In this document: positions 48,300 to 63,360 of the stretch, in pieces
Layout of the letters: every line of letters starts with the position of its first letter
Numbering within the stretch: position 1 is the stretch's first letter
Assembly (NCBI GenBank): GCA_029204225.1
Contig: CM055097.1
Location: forward strand, 67,130,844-67,194,843
Direction: 5' to 3'
Length of the DNA stretch: 64,000 bases
From: Diphasiastrum complanatum
Lineage: Eukaryota; Streptophyta; Lycopodiopsida; Lycopodiales; Lycopodiaceae
Program-made: the position numbers and the translations under genes
The notes under the pieces: generated by a model
Told to the model about the DNA's origin: nothing
Databases searched by the model: none
The model's input: the letters and a program-made list of their open reading frames with translations, nothing else

Positions 48300-48540
48300 A
48301 TAAGCACACATGTGTGGAGCCTGTTCCCACGTGTGAAACTAGTGTACTTGTCATGTACCATAATCATATATGTTGTACATATGATATAATTCAAGTTCTA
48401 GTGGCTAAAATGGCCAAAAACTAGTTTTCTAGACATATGACACATGGCATCAATCTATTGATTGCATGAGCCACATCCTTTGGTTAGGTGTCATATCCCA
48501 TGTGTAGAGGACAGCTCACACATGTGGAATAAGCTGAAGT
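48300..48540. mobile_element. MITE-like foldback
   Basis: The left end CACACATGTGTGGAGCCTGT (48306 on) is roughly the reverse complement of the right end (AGGACAGCTCACACATGTGG, ending near 48519). This makes a ~230-bp element with imperfect terminal inverted repeats of about 30 bp. No coding capacity. Confidence 0.4.
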
Positions 48541-52320
<3,780 letters not shown>

Positions 52321-53328
52321 TCAAGGACTAATGTGTGCTTTTCTACCAACCATAAATTGATCCAAGTAGGAATCTGCACTTGTATATGTGACTTCAGGAT
52401 AAAGCTCAGAAGCTTCTAAAGCATCAGGTCCAATGTCAAAATTATACAAAGCTCCTTTGTAGAATATTACATGGAATATGGCAAGCTCTACGTTGACAGG
52501 AAATTCTCCATCTGCACAAAATAGTACTTCGTTAGCATCACAGAACAAAACTCATATGATTGGATAACAAAAATAGATCAAGCATAGAAAAATTTATAAT
52601 ATTCAAGAAGCTAAATTCTTATACTATAATTGAAACTGAGAATGATATGTCCAACAATAAAGTTGTTACAGAAGGAATGTAGCATATATGTCCTACTATA
52701 CTACTGTATAATTTTTTAATGTTATTTTGTTTCTTCGTCTTTTCTTTTCTCAAGGTTACCTATAGAAGAATAAAGTACATAAACAAATATGCTTTTTATG
52801 CAAGGAATCCCATGATCTATCATTTGAACTTTAAATGACATTTTCAAGCACATTGCTCCACTACATTTCATAGAGAACCCACTTGTCCACCAACTTAACT
52901 ATGGTGGGAGACTTATTAATAGCAAGGTTAAATTTAGGACAATGTAACATTATGTAGAATTTGGCTACATCTAGAATGCAAGAATTTTCAAAAGCCAAAA
53001 AGGGTGTCCATCATAAGGGTGTCCATCACAGTGGGGTGTATGGGTAAAGTTGTTGACTGCCATTGAAAAGGTGCATCTATCCACTTTGGAAATCTCGAAT
53101 CCCGACTGCGCAGTGCTCGAATCCTGACCACTGCGCAGTCACATCTTAGGAGCTTAGAACCCCGACCACTGCTCGTAATTGGCATTGCAGGCAGGTTGCA
53201 TATATGTTGTATATAACAACCACTAGTTGCTTAATTGTGTAAGCACAAAAGAAAAAAAAGAGAGAGAAGGCAATAATTTCAAAAAGTGACAACTTCTAGA
53301 AAATGAATGAAAATGAATGAAATTGGAG

Positions 53329-53377
<49 letters not shown>

Positions 53378-55673
53378 GTTCGCTTGCTTCTTTTGCTTAC
53401 CTTGAATACGTGTGAGGATATCTTCCTCTGTAATGGTCGTTTTCTCGAGTGTCTTTCCGATCTTTCTCTCCCATATTTCCACCACCTCGTTTTGGGAAAG
53501 GATGTTTGCAGGTGGGCGGATGTACAGAGTTTTATTTATGGCGCGTGGATCATCTATTGCTTTCATTGCGTACGTCGCAGAATCACGTTCGTCCACCCAG
53601 ATCACTGCACGCACACACGCACACAAATTTAAAAGATTACCACCAGTCTAGCTGCTTTCTAAGCATCATTGTCATCTGCTGACTCAGTTGATAGTTGCTT
53701 CAAACCCGTATGTGTAAAGCAAACCTAACTTTATGTAGTGCTGTCTCAATTGATGTTTCTTCACCCCAAATGAGAAGCAAACCTAAGATTTTATGGTATC
53801 TTTGGTCTTGCAACAAACCCAATTTGAGAAGCAAACGTAAGATTCTATTGTGCCCCAGTTAATCTTGCATCAAAGCCAAAGATGAGAAGCAAACCTTTTG
53901 TATTGCCGTCTCCATAAATGGCAACTTCATCTTCAGGAGGTGTGAATATACCATACTGTGCTAGGCCTGGCAGGAAGAAACAGGCAATGCAGTTGCTGGA
54001 GACGTAGGTATATGGTATGCCTGCTGCCTCAATGGCGCGTCTGACCTGCCTTTTCGGGCCAAAGATTTGCTGTGCTGGCTCTAAAGCATGGAGCACTCTA
54101 TCGGGATCTGTTCCATACTCGGAAGGAAGGAACCTCTGCATGTTGCTCACATTGAAGTATTTGATCAGAGATGCAACTTATGGTGTAGGCAAACTTGATG
54201 GTTGACGTTTGCCTTCTGAATAAAAGTTTCAACTTAATGGATGCAACGAACATGTAAGCTGTTGACTTGCAGAATTGGTAATGAGCTTGACAAATTTCAA
54301 GAAACTGATACCTTGATGGTGCCAACCTCCTTTATGGCCTCGACTAGCTTGAGTTGATCGAGGAGGTTCGATTCGGCTAACGAGGAGATCACAACGTCTA
54401 CTTGCCGGAGAGCTGAGAGAAGGCTTTCATGGTTGTCAAGAGATCCCTGGTGATGAGGTGAATTTATTCAGATGACCTTTTCAAGCTATCTTTAGAACTC
54501 TAGGCTTTTTCTCCCATAATTTTAGTTTTGAAGACTGAATTTCTGACATAAATTTTTTCAGGTGAACTATCTCTAGATTCTAGAAACTTAGACGAAGGAT
54601 TTCTCTCCCATAATATTTGTTTTGAAGACCAAGCATGAAAGTTAACCAATCAGTCTGGATCACCTCACAGTACAGATAAAGCTAAGCCTCTTAATTAAAA
54701 TTCCATTACTGATCTATGAGGCGTTTTTAAATGAAACAAAGGCTAGTCCCCATGTTTGATATTAAACAGGCACGTTACGTTCCTTTCTTCTATCATCACT
54801 GATCAGTTGATTTAAAGATCAAGCGATGGTTTTGGTTGGTGCCACATGCAAAAGTGTTCACTGTTAACTGACTAAGCTACTTGCATTCAGTCCGCCACCA
54901 ATAAATCAAATTCTGAAGAATTCTTATGCAACAGATTCAGGATCTCTCCAGGAGGACTCAATGAACTCTCCAAGACAATCCAGTATACAAAGAGAGTTAC
55001 AAGTGCGTTGCGTTCCTTTATTCTTAATTTCTATCATCGCTGATCAGGTGACTTAAAGATCAAGCGTTTGTTTTGGTTGGTGCCACAAAAGTGTTCGCTG
55101 TTAACTGACTAAGCTACTTCATTCAGCCCGCAAGCAACAACTTGAATTCTGAAAAAATTCTTATACAGCAGATTGAGGATCTCTCCAGGAGGAGTTAATG
55201 AGCTCTCCAAGACAATGAAACATACAAACAGAGTTACAGCAAAGTATACAAAGAGAATCAAAATAAAGAAAACAAAGACAATTAAAGTCTAGTTTACAAC
55301 TTTACAGAAAGAATTACAATAAAGCGTTCATATATAAAAAGAATCACAACAAAGTATACAAAAAGAGAAGTACAGCAAAGCATACAAAAAGAGAACTAAA
55401 CTAAATGTACAAAGAGAATATTTGCAATAAAGTCTACAAAGACAATATTTCTAGTACACAAAGAGAATGACAATAAACTACCTCCACAATCACGGCACCC
55501 GAATCCTTAAGAGACTGTATAAGTTCCGATTTCCTGGTATCAGAACCCAAAGCCGATCGTGTCAGAATAAAAGTGGGATAACCTTGATCCACACTAGCCC
55601 TGGAAATGTATTGGCCTATTCTTCCTGTTCCGCCAACGACCAACACCCTTGGCTTCCCCATCTCCTCCCCCAT
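52321..55673 (-). CDS. NADPH-dependent reductase, isoflavone reductase/PCBER/PLR family, five exons
   Basis: Minus-strand exons 55673-55482, 54446-54312, 54135-53895, 53604-53401 and 52511-52321 join in frame (phases 0, 0, 1, 1) to 320 aa, normal for the family. Residues 10-20 (VLVVGGTGRIG) are the NADPH-binding Gly motif of an atypical SDR Rossmann fold. DVVISSLAES and KRFLPSEYGTDPDRV follow; K137 in FGPKRQVRRAIE is at the place of the catalytic Lys. PYTYVSSNCIACFFLPGLAQ and YGDGNTK fit PCBER-like enzymes rather than leucoanthocyanidin reductase (no ICCNS motif). NKTLYIRPPANILSQNEVVE and the C-terminal ALEASELYPEV are hallmark segments. Such cytosolic enzymes reduce phenylpropanoid dimers (lignans, phenylcoumarans) or isoflavones; the substrate cannot be told here. 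An in-frame ATG at 55811 is judged unlikely because it adds GA-repeat sequence; the Met at residue 5 (55661) is an alternative start. Confidence 0.92.
53332..53374. repeat. (CT)n microsatellite in reductase intron 4
   Basis: About 42 bp of CT, only some 26 bp inside the intron from the exon 4 donor (GT at 53400-53399). Confidence 0.95.
54771..55238. repeat. Tandem duplication in reductase intron 1, unit about 233 bp
   Basis: 54771-55003 and 55004-55238 align over their length (ACTGATCAG/GCTGATCAG, AAAGATCAAGCG, GTTTTGGTTGGTGCCAC, TGTTAACTGACTAAGCTACTT, GATCTCTCCAGGAGGA, AACTCTCCAAGACAAT). Two direct copies with small indels. Confidence 0.88.
55239..55480. repeat. Degenerate short tandem repeats in reductase intron 1
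   Basis: About eight to nine irregular copies of a 25-35-bp word of the form AAAGAGAAT.ACAATAAAGTATAC run up to the exon 1 donor. They look like expansion from the end of the preceding duplicated unit, which contains the same word. Confidence 0.7.
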
Positions 55674-55902
55674 CCCTCCCTCACTCCCTCTGATCTCTCT
55701 CTCTCTCGTTCTGATCTCTGATCTCTGATCTCTCGCCAGAATTGATGATCGATCATCGCTACTGCAGTTAATAAAGCATCCCCTATGCCTCCTGGAGTCC
55801 TGATGGCACACGGACGTTTAAGCGCGCCACCGTTGGATTTCCCATGCAAAATCGCCCCCTCTCCACGATCCACCGTCAAAAACCTTCCAAGTGGCAGGCC
55901 AG

Positions 55903-55911
55903 ACACGTGGC
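55903..55911. promoter_or_regulatory. ABRE/G-box 1 upstream of the reductase
   Basis: ACACGTGGC, a canonical ABRE core, about 230 bp before the start codon. Confidence 0.45.
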
Positions 55912-56145
55912 CGCCATTCAGTGGGCAGGCACTAGACCATTCTAGTACCAAGATTAACCATCCAGAGACGTCCAGGTGGCAGTCGACGCGTGGCCTGCAT
56001 CCAAGGGGGCGCGCGCAAAGTACTCAGCGCCAGCAGCCCCAAGTCCACTTGCATTTTACGTTATTTTGATAATATTCAAAAAATAGGTTTAAAAAATAAG
56101 CAAACGTTTGCATTCCAATTTTATACGCCATCGTTTTACTACCTA

Positions 56146-56166
56146 ACACACACACACACACACACA
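56146..56166. repeat. (CA)n short microsatellite
   Basis: About ten CA units in the upstream region of the reductase gene. Confidence 0.9.
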
Positions 56167-56200
56167 AGAGCTGAGTTTGGTAGGCGAATGAGTCCCATGT

Positions 56201-56209
56201 CCACGTGGC
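56201..56209. promoter_or_regulatory. ABRE/G-box 2 upstream of the reductase
   Basis: CCACGTGGC about 530 bp before the start codon. Confidence 0.4.
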
Positions 56210-56382
56210 ACCAATCCACATCATCGAATGGAGCCGGGCCGGGGGGCAATAAAATGGGAACATCCCATATGTTGCTGATTTGATACAATACCCGACTCGA
56301 TGGTTCTCCTGACACCTCAATTACCATTAGTCCAACATTTGCATTTTTGCCATGTGTCCACATATTCACCTCTGAAAAGCTT

Positions 56383-56390
56383 ACACGTGT
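56383..56390. promoter_or_regulatory. ABRE/G-box 3 upstream of the reductase
   Basis: ACACGTGT about 710 bp before the start codon. Confidence 0.35.
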
Positions 56391-56449
56391 CGAATAATCA
56401 CAGGTGGTGCGCATCCCAGTGGCGCGTCGTGAGGTATCGCATGCGCTTA

Positions 56450-56755
56450 ATGGCCCTTGGGTTTAGCATAATGTGGTGCGCTTGGCCAAGATGACCCTTG
56501 GGTTGAGTATAATCTAGTTCATGCACTTGGCCAAGTCGAACCAGGGTGACTCTTGGGTTGAGTATAATGTGGTTCATGTAGTGGGGGAAGTCGATGAGCC
56601 AAGGTGACTCTTGGGTCGAGCATAATGTGATTCATGTAGTCGGGCAAGCCGAACCAGGGTGACTCTTAGGTCAAGTATAATGTGGTTCATGTGGGCAAGT
56701 CTAGCCCAGGTGACCCTTGTGTTGAGTATAATGTGGTGCACAAGGGCATGTCCAG
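56450..56755. repeat. Minisatellite, about 60-bp unit, five to six copies
   Basis: Each unit contains CTTGGGTTGAGTATAATGTGGTTCATG-like text (shown here only as key words CTTGGGTT, GTATAATGTGG and TTCATG) followed by a GGGCAAG.CGAACCAGGGTGA spacer. Unit length varies between about 50 and 66 bp. It lies some 0.8-1.1 kb upstream of the reductase start. Confidence 0.88.
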
Positions 56756-58052
56756 TCACGGGGGATTTCTCAAGTTGAAAAAATTTCCCTTTTCATTTGT
56801 TTTGAGAATTAGAGTCAATATTAGAAAGTGGGTCATGAGAAGGACACTTGGACTATAGGATATGAGGGGATACATGTCACCATGATGCAAGCTTGAACTA
56901 CTCCTTTGACATTCATGGTGGGGCTTGGCTCCTCACAAGCGTAAGTTCTGCCTAACATTTCACATTGAACAATATGTTGTAAGTGATGCACTTTGTCTCT
57001 CACCGACAAAAACGTTTTTTGGAAAGTTGGCAAGATTCAAGACATACTACGAGCTTGCTCCAAAACGGAAGGACTTGGCTATGTGTATAACTACAACTAA
57101 AGATGCATTTTGCACCAGTTTCATGGGGATAATCATGTTGGTCACAAGCATATTACTCATTACAAAAGCTTGCTCGAGTTGATATTGGACCGCCTAAATG
57201 TCAAAAACTACAAGCCTATGCCTTTTGTCCTTTGTATAGTATGCTTCTACTCACTTTACAAAAAGCTCCTTACTTATTTTAGAAAACCAACTCAACCTCC
57301 ATTGATATTGACCTATTGAAAAGGAAATTTATAGGTAGTAAATTTGTAAAGCCTACATCTTGAAAGTCATAGTAAGTCTTTTCTTTTTTCCCCGAATTCA
57401 TGGTAAGCTTTGAAAAGGCGTGTGACAAGCTTATTATGCAACAATCAAGCTAATATTGACGCATTGGAGGAAAAAAACGTAATGAATAAAAACTAAAAAC
57501 CTAGTCTTTTGCCCCTTGTAAATGGTAATAGGCTTTCGATGAGTGATCTACAAACAGGCTACAACAACCACCTTATATAAAAAAACTTACTCAATATGAT
57601 ATCAACCCATTGATAAAATAAATTTGTAATGGTAACAACATCAAAACCCTACATCTTTTGCATTCTTGTATAGGGTAGATAACTGATATGGAACAGATAG
57701 GAGCGGGTCTCACATAATAATGTCAAATGGTTAATAAATTCATCTCCATCTAGAGTGTTCAAATCCCCTTTGTAAAATTATTGTCAACATGTTTTAGGGG
57801 ATGTAAATCTCTCTATACTTTTTATATGGAAGGGGTTAATGGACCATCATATCAAGATCAATGTTTTTATGGGTGCCAAATCTTAAATGGCTGTTGTATT
57901 ATGAACAAAATGAGGGGGCCTCGAGCAACTTAGACCAAATTTGGGCCATGAAGCCATTAGAAAATGTGAGGGATGGCGGTCTTATTAACATGCCACTTAG
58001 TCTTGGTGAGGAGAATGCTGGAAAATCTCCTGGCCAATAAAGGTGCAGTGGG
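56756..58052. other. Intergenic, nothing recognised
   Basis: Short frames only; no transposon ends seen before the copia array begins at about 58053. Confidence 0.4.
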
Positions 58053-58084
58053 TATCCGAACACGAATTGTTTCGTCCTCTGCTA
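58053..58084 (-). pseudogene. First ~30 bp of integrase-RT linker after an LTR break
   Basis: Matches 60650-60690 (TATCC.ACACGAATTGTTT.GTC). In the second copy this sequence continues into the linker and RT, so the LTR-to-linker junction is the same in both copies. Confidence 0.7.
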
Positions 58085-58626
58085 CCCACATTGTTGAGAT
58101 TCTCACAGAAACAAACCTAGATGGAATTCGATTTTGTCCTCGGGTCTACTGCCCTCTGTGACAGGATCTGCAATCCTCCAAAGTGAGGACAAACACTGTT
58201 GACCTACGTAGAATTTACTTATGCATTTGATAAGGTAAAACCAGTGTGTGGAATAGATAAAACAAGTGAATGAGAAACACGAATATTAAGCAGACAATAA
58301 TTCAATTAAAATCAGACAATTTAGAACGATATGTGCTTAACAACTACATCATCTATTGATCCTCTTTGTTCAAGCACTGTGTGACAAACCCACACAATGC
58401 ATCGGCGTGAGAGAAGCAGTGTTCTCCCACGAACAATGTCTCGCTTACTAGCGGACTTCTTGGATCTCTATGGATCCTTCTGATTTTTTGTCCTCTCTTT
58501 TCTATTCTATATTTCCTTGGTGCATCTCGCAACTGCTTATATTTAGAGTAACATCTTGATTAGATAGATTAAGCAATCTAAGACTAATCACATATTACAA
58601 GTCGGCTGATTAGGCACGTCCTAACG
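58085..58626 (-). mobile_element. Copia LTR copy 1 (U5 end deleted)
   Basis: Starts on the minus strand at 58626 with CGTTAGGACGTGCC (TG changed to CG) after a polypurine tract CAGAGGAA. It aligns with 60690-61223 throughout, and with the LTR at 31183-31879 except the last ~100 bp of U5, which are missing. Confidence 0.85.
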
Positions 58627-60640
58627 TTCCTCTGGTGATGTCATCAAGACCATATCAAGAAATTGTACTTTAGGGTACTTCTTTGATCTTCCTGGTACTT
58701 GGAGCGTGAAGAACCGAGAGTATTCGGTCTTCATGTGTCCCGAACATTGGTTGTTCATCTTCGAGATGTTTGTCTTTGAGGTGTTCGTCTTCGAGGCTTT
58801 TCTGTTCGCGATCACGCAGCTCCCTTGTTTCTCTTCTACCTTGAGCTCTAAAGCTATCATAGCTTTGTGGCCAGAAACAATTTGTTTCTTCAGCTCCCTC
58901 TCAAAGTGTGGTAGCTTTAGAGGAAGAATAACTCCCATATTCTTCCTCTGCCTATTGAACAAACCTTTGTCTAGGGCCTTGGTGAAGATGTCCGCCACCA
59001 TTTGCTTGTGCCAATGAAGTTGGTCTTCAATTCCCTTCTAGTGACCAGGTTCCTTATCAAGTGATACTTGATTGCGATGTGTTTCGTCCTTGAGTGAAAC
59101 ACGGGATCCTTCGTTAGGTGAATTGCAGAAGTAGTGTCCATTTGCAGAATTAGTGGCTCTTGGTTGGTTTCACCCAATCCGTCGAGAAACTGTCTCAGCA
59201 TGTGATTTCATTGGCCATCTCCGCGGTTGCAACGTATTCTGCCTCATAGGATGATTGAGCTATGATGGTCTGCTGCTTTTTGCTGACCCAGAGAATTGCT
59301 ACGTCTGCTGCAATGGTGCACCCTCCTGAGACACTTTTACAGTCGTCCTTGAGAGATGCCCAACTTGCATCACTGTGGGAGTGCATCTGGAAACCTGCAT
59401 CACGAGAATAACACAGCCCATAATCCTTCATCTGTTGAAGGTACTGTAAGATTCTCTTTGCAATTTTCCAATGTGCTAAGCCTGGATTCGTGCTGAATTG
59501 ACTCATTTTGAACATGGCATAAGCAATGTCGGGGTGTGTGTTGTCTACTAGATATATCAAAGATCTGATCAGTCTCCTGTAAGGCATGTGCTGCATCATC
59601 TCTTGCTCTTCTTCTGTCTTTGAACAATCTTTGTTCGTCAGGACTATCCCTGCAAGCATTGGGGTATTTGCCCCTTTGCAATCTGTCATCCCGAAATCAT
59701 CTAGGATTTTTTGGGTGTACCTTGACTGATGAAGGTATAGCTTTCCTTCGTCAAAGGCGTGGTCAATCTACAAGCCTAGATAACATCTGGCTTTTCCTAG
59801 GTCTGTTATCTCGAAATGTTTCGAGATCTCATTCTTCACTCCTACAATCAGGCCTTCGCTTCTGCATAGTATCAAGGTGTCGTCCACATACACAGCAACA
59901 ATGATGATCTCCCCTCAAATCCTAAGGATCTCAGGGCTTGATCTTTCTTCTTATACCATTGTTGTGTTGATTGCTTCAGACCATAGATACTCCTATGCAT
60001 TTGGCATGCATAGGTAGGAAGTGATTCGAAGGTATAACTTGGAGGTTGATCCATGTAGACCTCTTCGTCTAATTCGCCATGTAGGAATGCTATCTTCTCA
60101 TTAATGATGTGAATCTTGAGGTCGTATACAGCTGCATATGCAAACAGTAGGTATAAGGAAGCATGTTTCACCACTAGAGAGAAGGTATCAATGTAGTCAA
60201 TGTTGTACTTCTGAAAAAAAATCCTTTGCTACAAGTCTGGCATTGTATCTCAAAACATCTCCATCTGGTCCATACTTGAGTTTGCCAAACCCATTTGCAT
60301 TGCACTGTTTTTTGTTTCTCTGGCACTGGTTGCAATGTCCATACCTCATCATTTCTTCATGGATTCAATTTCTTCGTTCATGGCTTGGATCCATTTGTCC
60401 TTATCTAGACTGTCGATGGCTTCCTCGAATGTTTCTGGTTCGCCACTGAATCCACAAAATTCTTTGGATATAGAAGTCGAGCTGCCTGGCACAAATCTTG
60501 CTGGCGCTCTTCGCTCTCTTGTTGATCTCCTAGGAGATTCTTCTGGTACTACAATGCTCTTGCCTCTATCTCTTTGGCTAGATCCAGAACCATCTCGGTT
60601 TACAGGAGTTCTAGTAGCGGGCAGGCTTGTGAACCTTTCT
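58627..60640 (-). pseudogene. Copia pol: linker, RT, RNase H and long tail
   Basis: From 60699 downward: RRSTRERRAPARFVPG and FEEAIDSLDKDKWIQAMNEE (linker), a gap with a frameshift, then LHGELDEEVYMDQPPSYTF and SIYGLKQSTQQWYKK. In another frame VYVDDT near 59890 keeps the active site, while the first catalytic Asp of the palm reads Asn (IINEKIAFLHG). RNase H runs from 59689: YRRLIRSLIYLVDNTHPDIA, WKIAKRILQYLQQMKDYGL, then QSSYEAEYVATAEMANE and, after stops, MVADIFTKALDKGLF. A tail of about 95 codons continues to just before the PPT. gag, protease and integrase are absent. Confidence 0.88.
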
Positions 60641-60689
60641 TCATCTGTATCCAGACACGAATTGTTTTGTCCTCCGCTACCCACTGTTG

Positions 60690-61223
60690 AGATTCTCACA
60701 AAAACAAACCCAGATGGAATTCGATTCTGTCCTTGGGCCTACTGCCCTTTGTGACAGGATCTACAGTCCTCCAAAGTGAGGAAAAACGTTGTTGACCTAC
60801 GTAGAATTTACTTATGCATTCGACAAGGTAAAACCAGTGTGCGGAAGAGATAAAACAAGTGAATGAGAAACACGAATAATAAGCAGACAATAATTTAATT
60901 GAGATCAGACAATTTAGAACGATATGTGCTTAACAGCTACAACATCATCTATTGATCTTTTTTGTTCAAGCACTGTGTAACAAACCCACACAGCGCATCG
61001 GCGTGAGAGAAGCAGTGTTCTCCCAAGAACAATGTCTTGCTTACTAGCGGACTTCTTGGATCTATGTGGATCCTTCTGATTTTTTGTCTTCTCTTTTCTA
61101 TTCTATATTTCTTTGGTGCATCTCGCAATTGCTTATATTCAGAGTAACATCTTGATTAGATAGATAAAGCAATCTAAGACTAATGACAAATTACAAGAAA
61201 AACTAATTAGGCACGTCTTAACG
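60690..61223 (-). mobile_element. Copia LTR copy 2 (same U5 deletion)
   Basis: Direct repeat of 58085-58626 at a period of about 2597 bp. On its 3' side it is fused to the integrase-RT linker, and on its 5' side to another pol tail with polypurine tract. Confidence 0.85.
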
Positions 61224-61475
61224 TTCCTCTGGTGATGTCATCAAGATCATATCAGGAAATTGTTCTTTATAGTACTTCTTTGATCTTCCCGGTACTTGGA
61301 GCATGAAGAACCGAAAGTATTCGGTCTTCGGGTGTCTCGAACATTGGTTGTTCGTCTTCGAAATGTTCGTCTTTGAGGCTTTTCTGTTCGTGACCACGCA
61401 GCTCCCTTGTTTCTCTTCTGCCTTGAGCTCTAAAGCTATCATAGCTTTGTGGCCAAAAACAATTTGTTTCTTTAG
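61224..61475 (-). pseudogene. Second copy of the copia pol tail
   Basis: Aligns with 58627-58890 (translated KKQIV.GHKAMIALELK, EEKQGSCV and QVPGRSKKY). Similarity stops abruptly at about 61475 (TTTGTTTCTTTAG), marking the right border of the array. Confidence 0.85.
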
Positions 61476-63107
61476 AGAAAGCAAGAAATAATACAGAATG
61501 CAAAGGACTAGAACTTACCAATCGCAATCTTGGTTATGGCTTTAAAGCACTCCTTTCGACAACTCCAATTTCATACATTTTTTCTTCTTTTGATGTCAAG
61601 AAGAGAAGACAAGAACACTGGCATTTGCCTCTCAAAAAATATATTTGTGATCTCCTTATTGCTAGATTTCATGTTTGTTCGAAAGGTTTTTTTGTTTTAT
61701 GGCATTGCTTTTTAATGATACTTTTGCTGATTGTTTTTAGCAAAGCCTTAGGAGAGTTACTCTTTGGAACATTTGGCTAGATAGGAATAGTATGGGATAT
61801 GGGACCGATAATTTTTGCATCTCCCTCTTGTTCCTTGTTTGCTCTAACTTTCCTTTGGTAAAAGAATTTTAATCTATGGCTAATTATTTCGGGAGAAAAA
61901 ATATGCAATTTAGAATGTTACAAAATAGAATGCATTTTTCAACTCAAACTCACTCCAATCATATGCATGAGTTTCAAAGGAATCATCAATAACTTATTGC
62001 TACCAAAGATAACAAGACATTAGCTACATTGCATGATTAATTATACATTTAAACTTAATCTAGTTGGTTTTGAGTTGCACAAGACAATGGGTGGAGCATA
62101 AATATATGCAAAACCATTGAGCATTTAGGAGTGCTCGAGAAACCTCTTTCAAATTATCCTCAAAAAACCTGCATTTTAGAACTTCTCAGTTTTCTTCATA
62201 AAAAGGTTTATATGCTTGTATAAAAATTCGTCAAGTATTTTATGATACCGATTTTTGAGAAAACTTGCCAGTTTCATTTAATGTGATACCAAGTGCTTGG
62301 CTAGAAGCATGAAAAAGAAAGGCTCTAAAACTAGAGTATTAGACTTTTGGCTCACTAAAATTATAATTTTTTTTTAAAAAAAATCAATTACACTTGGGCA
62401 CCAAGGAGCTAGTTGTTGATGGGGGAAAAAAGCCTTTGTAAGCACTACTTAGAACATGCTCCCTTTCCTTCCAAACTTTAAAAACTCGCTTTCTATTTGA
62501 AAAGGATTTGAACATGACACTTTTGACCTCCTTTATTTTTCTTTTTCTTATTGACAAACCCCTTTCACCAACATGGCATCAAACTTACTAGGGATCTCCT
62601 CCTTTACCAACTCTATGAACTTTTATGAGCTATACTTTCTTTTATAATATGTTTATATCTATAATATGTCAAATGCAAATTCATGTTGCTTTTTCATTTT
62701 GTTGTACTCACAAGTTGATCGTATTAGTTTTACATGTATACAATGCACATCAAGTGTTATGAGCATTAACAAGAATTTAAAGCTCCAATAATTCAATGAT
62801 GCACAAACTAGTTGAACCACAATGGGTGCAGTAACAACCTTACCCAACTTGACCTGCTAGTCTTGACACCAAATACTCATAATATGTTGTATAGTTGTTA
62901 ATGAGCCTCATTTATTAAACATTGAAAAAAAAAATAACAAGTTTGTAGAACTTGGCTGTGTTGTCTAGGAACATCCTAAGCCATTATTTTCAAAGGGAAG
63001 CATTATTTTTAGAGTTCAATCATTTGCAAGAGTACACGTAAAAGGCAAAGCAAATAATATATTTATGGGTGAATGTTGTTTCTAGGGACCCTAGTTGTCG
63101 ATTAGAG
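61476..63107. other. Intergenic, nothing recognised
   Basis: AT-rich, without supported features. Confidence 0.4.
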
Positions 63108-63360
63108 TGATTTCGATGTCGTAACTCCTTAAATGACCCTTACCACAAGTAAAAGTCTCTAGAAAGACGATTATCTCAAACAAAGGTTATAAATGCTTGT
63201 GTTAAAATATGAATATTTGTGTTTATTTCTTTTGGGTGATTTCGACGTCAAAACTCCTCAAATGACCCTTACCACTAGTAAAGAAAGACGATTATCTTAA
63301 ACAGAGGTTATAAAATGCATGTATTTGAATATGATTATGTGTGGTTATTTCTTTTGTGAT
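63108..63360. repeat. Tandem duplication, unit about 125-130 bp, two copies
   Basis: GATTTCGATGTCGTAACTCC..AATGACCCTTACCAC and the following AAAGACGATTATCT..AAAC.GAGGTTATAAA recur from about 63237, with small deletions in the second copy. Confidence 0.88.

Noticed and set aside
52321-55673. Leucoanthocyanidin reductase identity
   Set aside because: The LAR-type ICCNS motif and the longer LAR C-terminus are absent; the sequence fits PCBER/IFR-like enzymes.
56450-56755. 60-bp repeats as a CRISPR-like or centromeric array
   Set aside because: Only five to six degenerate copies, whole units repeat, and no spacer structure exists.
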